A stretch of DNA of 41,377 nt from an uncultured Flavobacteriales bacterium (lineage in GTDB: Bacteria; Bacteroidota; Bacteroidia; Flavobacteriales_D; Crocinitomicaceae), in assembly GCA_913020765.1 (NCBI GenBank), contig CAJWAO010000012.1, positions 1-41,377 on the forward strand. Direction: 5' to 3'. The notes under the pieces are model-generated. The model worked only from the letters and a program-made list of their open reading frames with translations, was not told the origin of the DNA and searched no databases. The position numbers and the translations under genes were made by a program. This document shows, piece after piece, positions 8,570 through 16,227 of this stretch. The first letter of the stretch is position 1. Each line of letters opens with the position of its first letter.

Positions 8570-9328
8570 ATGAAATTTCTCTTTGGATTCTTTCGAAATT
8601 TGTGGAAAATCTACATCTTTTTGGTGTTTTCTGTCTTTGCTATTTTACTTTATCCTTTTTTTCGTTTGGTTCTTGTTAAAAAATCATGGAAGAAATATAG
8701 TTTTAAGCTATTTATGATTTGGAGCTGGCTCATGCGTATTTTTTGTTTTTATATCGTACGTAATGTCCAAAATGAAAGGCTTCCCGAGGGGCCGTATATC
8801 ATTGTTGCCAACCACACCTCATATTTGGATATTTTCTTCATGTACTCAATGCTTCCAAAACATCCATTTGTATTTTTAGGCAAAAGCGAAATTTTAACCT
8901 ATCCAATCATTCGAACGTATTTTAAAAACTTAAATATTCCTGTATTTCGGTTTGACCGTAAAAAGGTAGGTCGATCATTTGCATTAGCCCTTGAGGCCAT
9001 TCAGGAAGGTTGGTCATTGGTCATCTTTCCCGAGGGCACAATTCCAGCAGAAGACATCCCTAAGATGGTTCCTTTTAAAAATGGCGCCTTTAAAATTGCA
9101 AAGGAGGCTAAAGTACCCATTGTTCCCATTACATTTACCACCAATCATTTATTGTTCTCTGATCCCACGGATATTTTTGGTCCTGCCAGGCCAGGAATAT
9201 CAAGATTTTATATTGGTCAGCACATATCAAAGCAGGAGGTTGAAACAATGAGCTTTACCGATCTCAATAAAGTCTGCTATGAGCGCGTTGAAGCTCCGCT
9301 GAAAAAGGAATATCCTCATTTGTATTGA
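8570..9328 (+). CDS. plsC: 1-acyl-sn-glycerol-3-phosphate acyltransferase (PlsC family)
   Basis: Transfers an acyl chain to lysophosphatidic acid to form phosphatidic acid at the inner membrane. The catalytic HX4D motif is NHTSYLD with H82 and D87, and the substrate-binding FPEGT is at 153-157. A hydrophobic N-terminal segment (residues about 12-35) anchors it to the membrane. The ATG at 8570 is preferred to the GTG one codon upstream. The 252-residue length is normal. It lies divergent to trpS with about 70 bases between them. gatC follows after 27 bases but has its own promoter. Confidence 0.9.
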   Translation: MKFLFGFFRNLWKIYIFLVFSVFAILLYPFFRLVLVKKSWKKYSFKLFMIWSWLMRIFCFYIVRNVQNERLPEGPYIIVANHTSYLDIFFMYSMLPKHPFVFLGKSEILTYPIIRTYFKNLNIPVFRFDRKKVGRSFALALEAIQEGWSLVIFPEGTIPAEDIPKMVPFKNGAFKIAKEAKVPIVPITFTTNHLLFSDPTDIFGPARPGISRFYIGQHISKQEVETMSFTDLNKVCYERVEAPLKKEYPHLY

Positions 9329-9351
9329 ACAATAAGAAATCATTAACTTTG
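9319..9351 (+). promoter_or_regulatory. Complete -33/-7 promoter abutting gatC
   Basis: TTTG at 9319-9322 and TAACTTTG at 9344-9351 are separated by 21 bases, matching the Bacteroidota sigma-A arrangement (-33 TTTG, -7 TAnnTTTG). Only four bases (CTTT) separate the -7 element from the GTG start, so transcription should begin at or near the start codon and give a leaderless mRNA. Confidence 0.7.
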
Positions 9352-9355
9352 CTTT

Positions 9356-9646
9356 GTGAAAGTAACAGACGATATCGTCAAACATATTGCGCACCTTGCC
9401 CGTTTGGAATTCAAAGGAGAAGAGCTTGAGGCTATCAAAGGCGACATGGAGAAAATAATCGATTTTATGGATAAACTTTCCGAAATCGATACAGAAAATG
9501 TTGAGCCTCTCATTTTCATGAATGAAAATGTGAATGTTTTGAGAGAAGACGTTTCGAACCAAACCTTGACGAAAGAAAACGCTCTTGCGAATGCTCCGAA
9601 AAGTGACTCTGATTACTTCAGGATACCTAAGGTCCTAGATAAGTAA
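9356..9646 (+). CDS. gatC: Asp/Glu-tRNA(Asn/Gln) amidotransferase subunit C
   Basis: Small subunit of the GatCAB complex, which converts mischarged Glu-tRNA-Gln or Asp-tRNA-Asn to the correct amide form. Family features: VKHIAHLARLEF near the N-terminus, KGDMEKIIDFMDKLSEIDTE in the middle, and a C-terminal YFRIPKVLDK tail. Its 96 residues match GatC. The start is a GTG four bases after a TAACTTTG promoter element, so the mRNA is probably leaderless. gatA and gatB are not in this window, so the complex is encoded at scattered loci. It is convergent with trmB, with a single base between the stops. Confidence 0.95.
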   Translation: MKVTDDIVKHIAHLARLEFKGEELEAIKGDMEKIIDFMDKLSEIDTENVEPLIFMNENVNVLREDVSNQTLTKENALANAPKSDSDYFRIPKVLDK

Positions 9647-9647
9647 G

Positions 9648-10313
9648 CTAAATTTCAAAACAACAATACTTTATTACCGATCCTTTGCTCGCAAAGAGCG
9701 CTTCGTAATGGGTTTTGATTTTAAAAATTTCTTTTTCTTCATTAGAAATTTGATCTTGAAATGAACCATAAAGGTCCCATGTTAGCGCATGACATCGGTA
9801 ATCTTCATTTTTGATCTGTTCTTCAGTATATTCAAACAATACATCGCTGTCTGTTTTAACATGAATCAAACCATTTTTCTTTAGGAATTTCCGATACCTA
9901 CCAATGAAAAGAGGAGATGTGAGTCTTTTTCTAGGTTTTTTAGGTTGTGGATCTGAAAAGGTCAACCAAATTTCGTCAATCTCGTCCTTATCGAAGAAGT
10001 TTTCTATGAAGTCAATTCTGGTTCTCAAAAATTGCACATTACGCATATTCTTTTCGAGTGCCTCCTTCGCGCCAATATAGATTCTATTCCCCTTAATATC
10101 CACACCCAAAAAGTTCTTTTCTGGAAACATTTTACCCAAACCAACGGCGTATTCACCTTTGCCACAGCCAAGCTCTAAAACAATGGGGTTATCATTTTTA
10201 AAAATTTCTTTTTTCCATTTTCCTTTTTGTGGAAAAGTTTCCGAGAATGGAGCCTCTGTTACATTTGGAAACCTTTTTATCTCGGAAAACCGCCACAATT
10301 TATCTTTACCCAT
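9648..10313 (-). CDS. trmB: tRNA (guanine-N7-)-methyltransferase
   Basis: Uses S-adenosylmethionine to methylate G46 in the tRNA variable loop. The Rossmann SAM-binding motif is VLELGCGKGEYAVGL. The family signature FSDPQPKKPRKRLTSPLF matches the FxDPWPKxRHxKRR region in a Bacteroidota variant. The stretch KKNGLIHVKTDSDVLFEY follows. The 221-residue length is typical. Its ATG lies two bases after the stop of the upstream lipoprotein gene, so the two are almost certainly translated from one mRNA. It is convergent with gatC. Confidence 0.95.
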   Translation of the reverse strand: MGKDKLWRFSEIKRFPNVTEAPFSETFPQKGKWKKEIFKNDNPIVLELGCGKGEYAVGLGKMFPEKNFLGVDIKGNRIYIGAKEALEKNMRNVQFLRTRIDFIENFFDKDEIDEIWLTFSDPQPKKPRKRLTSPLFIGRYRKFLKKNGLIHVKTDSDVLFEYTEEQIKNEDYRCHALTWDLYGSFQDQISNEEKEIFKIKTHYEALFASKGSVIKYCCFEI

Positions 10314-10315
10314 GC

Positions 10316-11800
10316 TTACTGAAATATTGATCCTAGAATGAGACTTGGAATTAGGTTAGCTATCTGAGTTATTGCATTGGTTTGCTCGTCTTTCATTGTT
10401 ATAATGAGCTCTCCTCCCTCAAGGTCAGCATTCAAAGTAACATGTTTTAATAGTTCGGCGATGCGCTTGCTCACTTTATCATTCAACAATAACTCCTTAA
10501 AAGGATGTCTTTCAATATCCAAAAATGCAGATATTGGCTTCCCACCCAAATCTTTAAACTCCGGTTTTAATTGTAATGTGTTCGTCCCATTTTGCTGTCC
10601 ATTTTCTTTGGAAGTGTAGAGTTCCATTTTAGTATCATCTATTTCTAATGAATGAAAAAACCCCCTCATCGGATTAAATTCGTTTTTGAGGATTTGTGCA
10701 AAACCTTTGCCAATACCTAAATATATACTGTATTCCGAATGAATTGAATCATTTGAGTATTGTCCCAAAGCTAGGTTTCCATTTATATAATTTTGAATTC
10801 CATCTTTTTGAATGAAAGCTTCGATTACTGATAACTCTTTCGGTACTAGGTTTTTTAGACTTGGGTCAAGGTCTGAATCCTGTATTGTATTTGAAATACT
10901 CTTTGGTAGGTATTGTCGCTTCAGTTTTTCAAGTCCTTCCAAGTCAAGAGAGAGAGTCAAAGCCGCAATAGGGGAACCTGCTCCGAGTTTACTCAGCATT
11001 TGCTTACTATTTTCAGCAAATAAATTACATTCCGTAAACTCCTTTGATAAATAGTTTTTATTGGTCATTATGACTCTTCCTTTTTCAAAGCTTAGTTGCA
11101 TGGCAATTGTACCTGTCATGTTTTTATTAGACTCCAAGTCTCCAGTTTGAGATACGGATGATACAAATTTTTGTACCGGTTCAATATTAAAGGCAAATAT
11201 GATGTCCTCTTGGGCGGTGATGATTTCTCTAATATCTTTATTGGTTTTATTGCTCTGTAAAGCTTCGATTGTATTGTGAATGCTCAACTTTGCCTGATCA
11301 TTCGTAATGTTTTCCGATATCAGAAAGATCATTTCACTTTTTGTTAGACCGATTTTGATATCGTTTTCAAGTATGAATTTCACGTCATTTTCATGAATGA
11401 GTTCTCCGATTTGGAAATCTTTTTTCATCGTTTCGATTGCTAGATCTGGATCTTTTATTTTACAGACCACGACCAACTCTGCGTCGGTTAAATCACCTGT
11501 AGTATCTGATTTTACTGCATAGTAAATTGGTAATTCAGTACGAATGACTTTCGAATAGTCATCAATCATATCCAACGGAACTAGACCTGACTCAGATAAT
11601 TCAGAATCATAAATGGATTTTGTAAGAAGTTGATTTATATCAACAACCCCAAACGAAATTAGATTCGTTTCACTAGACAAAAAAGCAGTCGCTTCCGTCT
11701 GCCAAATTTCTTTAGAATGGATTTTAGGGGCATTTTTTTCTTCAGTTGAGCATGCCAAAAGTAAACAGACAGTACCTAAAAGAGCGATATAAATGCGCAT
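10316..11800 (-). CDS. Predicted lipoprotein of unknown function
   Basis: Signal peptide with a lipobox: MRIYIALLGTVCLLLACS, with the cleavage-site cysteine at residue 17. The mature 478 residues are soluble, with repeated beta-strand/helix patterns and no transmembrane segment. Internal phrases such as FGVVDINQLLTKS and AFLDIERHPFKELLLNDKV recall DUF4836/DUF3352-type lipoproteins of Bacteroidota, but I cannot confirm this from sequence alone. The next residues after Cys are Ser-Thr-Glu-Glu-Lys, and acidic residues close to the Cys are compatible with surface exposure. It is the first gene of an operon with trmB, which follows after two bases; a functional link is not evident. Confidence 0.7.
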   Translation of the reverse strand: MRIYIALLGTVCLLLACSTEEKNAPKIHSKEIWQTEATAFLSSETNLISFGVVDINQLLTKSIYDSELSESGLVPLDMIDDYSKVIRTELPIYYAVKSDTTGDLTDAELVVVCKIKDPDLAIETMKKDFQIGELIHENDVKFILENDIKIGLTKSEMIFLISENITNDQAKLSIHNTIEALQSNKTNKDIREIITAQEDIIFAFNIEPVQKFVSSVSQTGDLESNKNMTGTIAMQLSFEKGRVIMTNKNYLSKEFTECNLFAENSKQMLSKLGAGSPIAALTLSLDLEGLEKLKRQYLPKSISNTIQDSDLDPSLKNLVPKELSVIEAFIQKDGIQNYINGNLALGQYSNDSIHSEYSIYLGIGKGFAQILKNEFNPMRGFFHSLEIDDTKMELYTSKENGQQNGTNTLQLKPEFKDLGGKPISAFLDIERHPFKELLLNDKVSKRIAELLKHVTLNADLEGGELIITMKDEQTNAITQIANLIPSLILGSIFQ

Positions 11801-11857
11801 AAAATGTGCGTTTTAAAAGTTCCTTAAAATTAATAAGAATATGTCAATTCACTTGAC

Positions 11858-11865
11858 TAAATTTG
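11858..11865 (+). promoter_or_regulatory. -7 promoter element (TAAATTTG) three bases before a start codon
   Basis: TAAATTTG matches TAnnTTTG, and its last base is followed by AGC and then the ATG at 11869. This implies a leaderless transcript. No -33 TTTG is visible about 26 bases upstream. Confidence 0.55.
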
Positions 11866-11868
11866 AGC

Positions 11869-12444
11869 ATGCACTTTATAGAGCCACACTATAATTGGAG
11901 AGGATATTATATTGCCTCTGAGGACCCTTCTTCACCATTTTATGAGCGGGTTTATAGTGAGTTTGAGTATTCTAATCGCATCTATAACTTTCTGATTCAC
12001 CCGCAGTGGGATTTCTTTGGTTCACCGACGCTTTTTGTTAAGGTGCTATTCGTAGATTATGATCTTGGTCATGCGGTTCTTGAACTTATCGGTGAGTGGA
12101 ATGATGCCATTGAAAATGATATAATGTTGCTGAAAAGAGACGTTGTGGAACCGATTATGAAAACGGGTATAGATAAGTTTATCTTAATTGGAGAAAATGT
12201 TTTGAATTTTCATGCTTCTGATGAATGTTATTATGACGAATGGTTTGACGACGTTGAGGATGGTTGGATCGCCATGGTAAATTTTCATGAGCATGTTGTG
12301 AAGGAATTTGTTTCGGCCAACCTTGATCATTATTTTGTGATGGGTGGACCGCTAGAAGAACTTGAGTGGCGCACTTTTATGCCTTTACAATTTTGTCAAA
12401 AGGTCGAATCTTTGGTTAGTAAAAGAATAGGTACGTTAAATTAG
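11869..12444 (+). CDS. Conserved hypothetical protein, 191 residues
   Basis: I recognise this only as a hypothetical protein that seems widespread in Bacteroidota. It is soluble, strongly acidic and rich in aromatic residues. It opens MHFIEPHYNWRGYYIASEDP, has a central FILIGENVLNFHASDECYYD and then EWFDDVEDGWIAMVNF, and ends with a helix. No known catalytic motif is obvious; the clustered Asp/Glu/His/Cys residues could bind a metal, but that is a guess. The ATG at 11869 is preferred to an in-frame TTG at 11863, because that TTG is the end of a TAAATTTG promoter element. It is divergent from the lipoprotein gene and convergent with the DUF819 gene. Confidence 0.75.
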   Translation: MHFIEPHYNWRGYYIASEDPSSPFYERVYSEFEYSNRIYNFLIHPQWDFFGSPTLFVKVLFVDYDLGHAVLELIGEWNDAIENDIMLLKRDVVEPIMKTGIDKFILIGENVLNFHASDECYYDEWFDDVEDGWIAMVNFHEHVVKEFVSANLDHYFVMGGPLEELEWRTFMPLQFCQKVESLVSKRIGTLN

Positions 12445-12455
12445 TTGATTTCAAT

Positions 12456-14072
12456 TTAAACCGAGAGTGCTTGCATCATCAAAGTGCATAGAATAGCACC
12501 AAATGTCCCAACAGCGTACCCAAGCACTGCAAGTAGAACTCCAACTGGAGCTAAAGACGGGCTAAAGGCACTGGCAACGATTGGTGCAGACGCTGCTCCT
12601 CCAACATTTGCTTGACTTCCCACAGCTACATAAAAGAAAGGGGCTTTAATAATTTTCGCAACAACAAAAAGGAATAGGGCGTGAACAATAATCCAAATCA
12701 AACCAATTGAGAGTAAGAATTTAAATACTCCCCAATTTGCGATTAACTCCATGATATCCATTTTCATACCTATGGTAGCAACGAGAACATAAAGGAATAC
12801 ACTGCCTATTTTTGACGCGCCAACGCCTTCAAATTCGCGGTATTTGGTAAATGAAAGGCCAACCCCAAATAGAGTAGAAAGGACCACCAGCCAGAAGAAA
12901 CCATTACCAAAAGAAACCATCAATCGTGCTGCAGTTTGATTTTCCATACCACTGAGCAATTCTGATACCCATGGTCCTATGTTGTCTGCCCCTAAATGGG
13001 CAATACCCACACAGCAAAATGTTATTCCTAACATATAGATGAGGTCATTAAAGCTTGCAATTTTTGAGACACTCAACTGAAATTCTTCCATTTTCGTTTT
13101 CAAACTTTCAATTGCAGAGTCGTCGGCCTTGAAAAAGCGGTTTAATTTCTTATTGTATCCGGTTCCAAAAAGCAGTACGGACATAAATAAATTTGCAACA
13201 AATACATCCACAACAATCATTGCAGAAAACATTTGGTCACTGGCACCGTAGATTTCTTTCATAGCGGTTTGATTGGCTCCACCGCCAATCCATGACCCGG
13301 CAACAGTAGATAGTCCCCTCCAAATCTCTCCCCCCAGGACCTCAGGGGCAAATAAAGAAACGACGTAAAGTGCAAGAGGTCCACCAACCACAATTCCTGC
13401 TGTAGCTGCAAAAAACATAATAATTGCTTTAGTTCCAAGTCTTTTAATAGCTGGAATATCTATGCTCAAGCACAACAATATTAAACTCGCGGGTAATAGA
13501 TACCTTGAGGCTATGAAGTATAGGTTTGATTCCTCTGAAGAAATGACTCCAAATGAGTTTAGTCCAGCCGGAATGAAATAGCATAACAATAGCGCTGGTA
13601 CGACCTTGTAGAATTTCTTGAAATAACTTCGCTCACTTTTAGCGGTTTTGAAAACGAAAAATAGAACAATCATTAATAATCCAAACACCGTGGCATCATT
13701 TGAAAGCCATGGTCTTGCAGCTTTCACCTTAAATGACTTACTGATCTCCTCTACATTGCCTGCTGCATTTGTCTTCCTTAGGGTAATCGTGTGGTCTCCT
13801 CTTTGTAAGTCCTTCAAGAAAATGTTTGTATTTGAAAGAAGTTCCGTATCATTCGCATCAAAATAAACAGCATAATCATACATTCCCTCAAATGTGACCG
13901 TCAAATTTGGATCCTCAGAAGCATAGAATATCCCTTCAAGCTCACTAAATGCGATGGATTTGTTTTCAGCGCTATTGTTAAGGTAGTTCGAGGTTTCAAT
14001 TTTTGTCTGACTTTTAGATGAAAAAATTAGACCGCAAATGAATAATCCGATTAAACCGATTGTTTTTTTCAT
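12456..14072 (-). CDS. DUF819 family membrane protein with N-terminal periplasmic beta domain
   Basis: Residues from about 120 to 538 form a DUF819 protein with some ten or more membrane segments and the conserved stretches WIGGGANQTAMKEIYG and GSQANVGGAASAPIVASAF. DUF819 members are uncharacterised, transporter-like integral membrane proteins. Unusually, residues 1-21 are a signal peptide (GLIGLFICGLIFSSKSQ). Residues about 22-118 are a soluble beta-rich domain (FEGMYDYAVYFDAND, RGDHTITLRKTNAAGN) that resembles an Ig-like or Y_Y_Y fold and should sit in the periplasm. A cytosolic loop of about 40 residues interrupts the membrane part (KADDSAIESLKTKMEEFQLS). The upstream POT transporter gene is separated by a terminator. 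The transported substrate is unknown. Confidence 0.85.
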   Translation of the reverse strand: MKKTIGLIGLFICGLIFSSKSQTKIETSNYLNNSAENKSIAFSELEGIFYASEDPNLTVTFEGMYDYAVYFDANDTELLSNTNIFLKDLQRGDHTITLRKTNAAGNVEEISKSFKVKAARPWLSNDATVFGLLMIVLFFVFKTAKSERSYFKKFYKVVPALLLCYFIPAGLNSFGVISSEESNLYFIASRYLLPASLILLCLSIDIPAIKRLGTKAIIMFFAATAGIVVGGPLALYVVSLFAPEVLGGEIWRGLSTVAGSWIGGGANQTAMKEIYGASDQMFSAMIVVDVFVANLFMSVLLFGTGYNKKLNRFFKADDSAIESLKTKMEEFQLSVSKIASFNDLIYMLGITFCCVGIAHLGADNIGPWVSELLSGMENQTAARLMVSFGNGFFWLVVLSTLFGVGLSFTKYREFEGVGASKIGSVFLYVLVATIGMKMDIMELIANWGVFKFLLSIGLIWIIVHALFLFVVAKIIKAPFFYVAVGSQANVGGAASAPIVASAFSPSLAPVGVLLAVLGYAVGTFGAILCTLMMQALSV

Positions 14073-14100
14073 GATTTTAAGTTAAGTATGAAAAGAAAAT

Positions 14101-14126
14101 AAAAAAGGCTGCATAGTGCAGCCTTT
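14101..14126 (-). terminator. Rho-independent terminator after the POT transporter gene
   Basis: A perfect 10-bp stem (14104-14113 with 14117-14126) encloses the loop TAG, with GC-rich core GGCTGCA/TGCAGCC. On the minus strand it is followed by a run of six T residues. It lies eight bases beyond the stop of the peptide transporter gene and ahead of the DUF819 gene, so the two are likely separate transcripts. Confidence 0.88.
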
Positions 14127-14134
14127 ATTTCTTT

Positions 14135-16045
14135 TTAGTTGATGCCGTGCATCCATTTTTTAATTGGCTTCCCAATTAAAAACAAGATTAATCCACAGGC
14201 CATTGCTATAAAACCGAGCATTTCAAAAACACTCAATCCTTTATTTAATGATTCGCTTCTTATGGAATTTATTACGGCTGTTCCAGGTGTGTTTTCTGTA
14301 AGCTTTTTCAGTTCGCTCTGTGAAACCGTATCCGCTGTGATCGTATTATCCTCGTATGTTATAAAGCTAACACTGGCCGCTTTCAGCATTTTTTCTTTTT
14401 TGCTTCCTTTGTAGCTTTCCGCTTCTTCTAGTGCCTCTTTCACATATACAGATGATTTGGAGTATGTTTTGTTTCCCTTTAAGTTTAGCTCCGCAATAAA
14501 CGATGAATCTGTCAATACAGACTCAATGGAGTTGTCGTCTAATTTATCCGTGAACTCCTTGGTTAGCAGCACTGTTTTTACATCCTCGTCCATTTCCGAG
14601 GTTTTAAATGCATCGCTCTGAACAATCGTCTTCTCATTCACCGTAGTCAATTTTGCAATATGCTTTCCTCCTTGATGTGCAAGAGAAGAAGACAGCAGCC
14701 AGATCCCCATGAGGAATCCAACCATATGACGTGGAGAAAGTTTAGTTACCAATGAGAGTCCAACGGGCGATAGAGTAAGTTCACCTATTGTATGAAGTAA
14801 ATAAAGAAGGACCATGAATATTGCTGGAATCATTCCAGCAGATGCAGATGCTCCACCAAGGTTAAGTGCAAGAAATCCAAGGCCTAATAGGAGCAAGCCC
14901 ATACCAAATTTATAAGGTGCAGCAGGCTCTTTATTTGCATTGGATAACTTGATCCAAATCCAAGAGAATATTGGTGCAAAAAGCATAATAAATAATGGGT
15001 TGAAGGATTGGAAGAAAGTAGTTTTAATTTCATAACCAAATAAGGAACGATCTACATTTCTTGCTGTAAAAAGACTCAAGGCAGAACCAGCCAACTCGAA
15101 GAAGGTCCAAAATACTGTGGTGAAGAACAAAAGTACGACCACTACCCAAATTCTTTGCTTCGCTTGGAGTTCCATTTTACCTGCCTCATAAAGAAGGTAG
15201 CCAATGACTAAGATGGCCAGAACAACCAAAATCACGTCAACAATATCGTTGTAAACGATGAGCGTTGATCCCAATATAATCATGATTACAGTCGAAACAG
15301 CAGGCAATAATTTGTTGGATAAGCCTGGGATGATGGGCTTTTCTAATTCGACATCAGGTCCGTTTCCGACGTCCTCATAAATTCCTTGTCTAGAGCCCCA
15401 TACAAATACAAGGTAACCGATAACCATACCTATACCTGCAGTCAAGAATCCGTATTGCCAACCTTCATTTTCTCCAATCGCACCGCACGTCAAGGGAGCA
15501 AGGAAAGCACCCATATTTATACCCATATAGAATAATGTAAATGCACCATCTCGACGTTTATCTCCCTCTTCGTAGAAGCGTCCGATCATACTCGAAATAT
15601 TTGGCTTAAAGAAACCGTTTCCGACAACCAATACAGCCAATCCTATGTAAAAAGATACCTCATTTGCATTTCCACTTAAGAATAACGTAAACTGACCAAT
15701 GGCCATTAGAATGGCTCCCCAAACAATGGCTTTTCTGAAACCCACTAATTTATCTGCAAAGAATCCTCCAATCAGAGGTGTTAAATAAACCAATGCGCCA
15801 TATGCACCATATATTCCATAGGCTTTGGCATCATCAAAGGCGAAGCCACCATCAATAACGCTAGCAGTCATGTATAAGATGAGAAGTGCACGCATACCAT
15901 AGTAGCTGAAGCGTTCCCATAGCTCAACCATAAACAGAGCAAATAAAGCTTTAGGATGTATTTTTCGATTTGAAAAGATCACAAACGCAACCCAAGCTGC
16001 AACACCAGCCCAAGCAATTAACATTAACTGATAATCAGGATTCAT
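14135..16045 (-). CDS. Proton-dependent oligopeptide transporter (POT/PTR2 family)
   Basis: MFS transporter that imports di- and tripeptides with protons. Signature segments: ELWERFSYYGMRALLILYM (TM1), GGFFADKLVGFRKAIVWGA, and FTLFYMGINMGAFLAPLTCG, the PTR2 motif. The ExxER-type proton-coupling motif is represented by the ELWERF segment. At 636 residues it is longer than the roughly 500 usual for bacterial POTs. The excess is a charged, Lys/Glu-rich soluble insertion of about 140 residues (roughly 466-605) between the last two membrane helices, predicted to be periplasmic. It has its own terminator at 14101-14126. It may cooperate with secreted peptidases such as the subtilase and with the cytoplasmic oligopeptidase encoded elsewhere here, but that is inference. 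Confidence 0.93.
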   Translation of the reverse strand: MNPDYQLMLIAWAGVAAWVAFVIFSNRKIHPKALFALFMVELWERFSYYGMRALLILYMTASVIDGGFAFDDAKAYGIYGAYGALVYLTPLIGGFFADKLVGFRKAIVWGAILMAIGQFTLFLSGNANEVSFYIGLAVLVVGNGFFKPNISSMIGRFYEEGDKRRDGAFTLFYMGINMGAFLAPLTCGAIGENEGWQYGFLTAGIGMVIGYLVFVWGSRQGIYEDVGNGPDVELEKPIIPGLSNKLLPAVSTVIMIILGSTLIVYNDIVDVILVVLAILVIGYLLYEAGKMELQAKQRIWVVVVLLFFTTVFWTFFELAGSALSLFTARNVDRSLFGYEIKTTFFQSFNPLFIMLFAPIFSWIWIKLSNANKEPAAPYKFGMGLLLLGLGFLALNLGGASASAGMIPAIFMVLLYLLHTIGELTLSPVGLSLVTKLSPRHMVGFLMGIWLLSSSLAHQGGKHIAKLTTVNEKTIVQSDAFKTSEMDEDVKTVLLTKEFTDKLDDNSIESVLTDSSFIAELNLKGNKTYSKSSVYVKEALEEAESYKGSKKEKMLKAASVSFITYEDNTITADTVSQSELKKLTENTPGTAVINSIRSESLNKGLSVFEMLGFIAMACGLILFLIGKPIKKWMHGIN

Positions 16046-16165
16046 TCTTTAAAGATTTAAATATTAAGGCTCGAATTTACTCAAAAAATGTGGTGCAACA
16101 ATTAAATTGTATGAATTGTTCGTTTTAAATGTTTTTTCATGAAAAATAACGATATTAGGGTCCTC

Positions 16166-16201
16166 CTTATTCTTTAACGATTATGCAGTTTTAAGAATAA
16201 G
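16166..16201. repeat. 9-bp inverted repeat upstream of the Omp28-like gene
   Basis: CTTATTCTT at 16166-16174 is the exact reverse complement of AAGAATAAG at 16193-16201, with an 18-base spacer. It lies 26 bases before the ATG at 16228, in a 182-base divergent region shared with the POT transporter gene. It could be an operator or a 5' leader stem. Base composition makes chance occurrence possible. Confidence 0.35.
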
Positions 16202-16227
16202 AAATAACTAAACTTAATTTAAAAACT

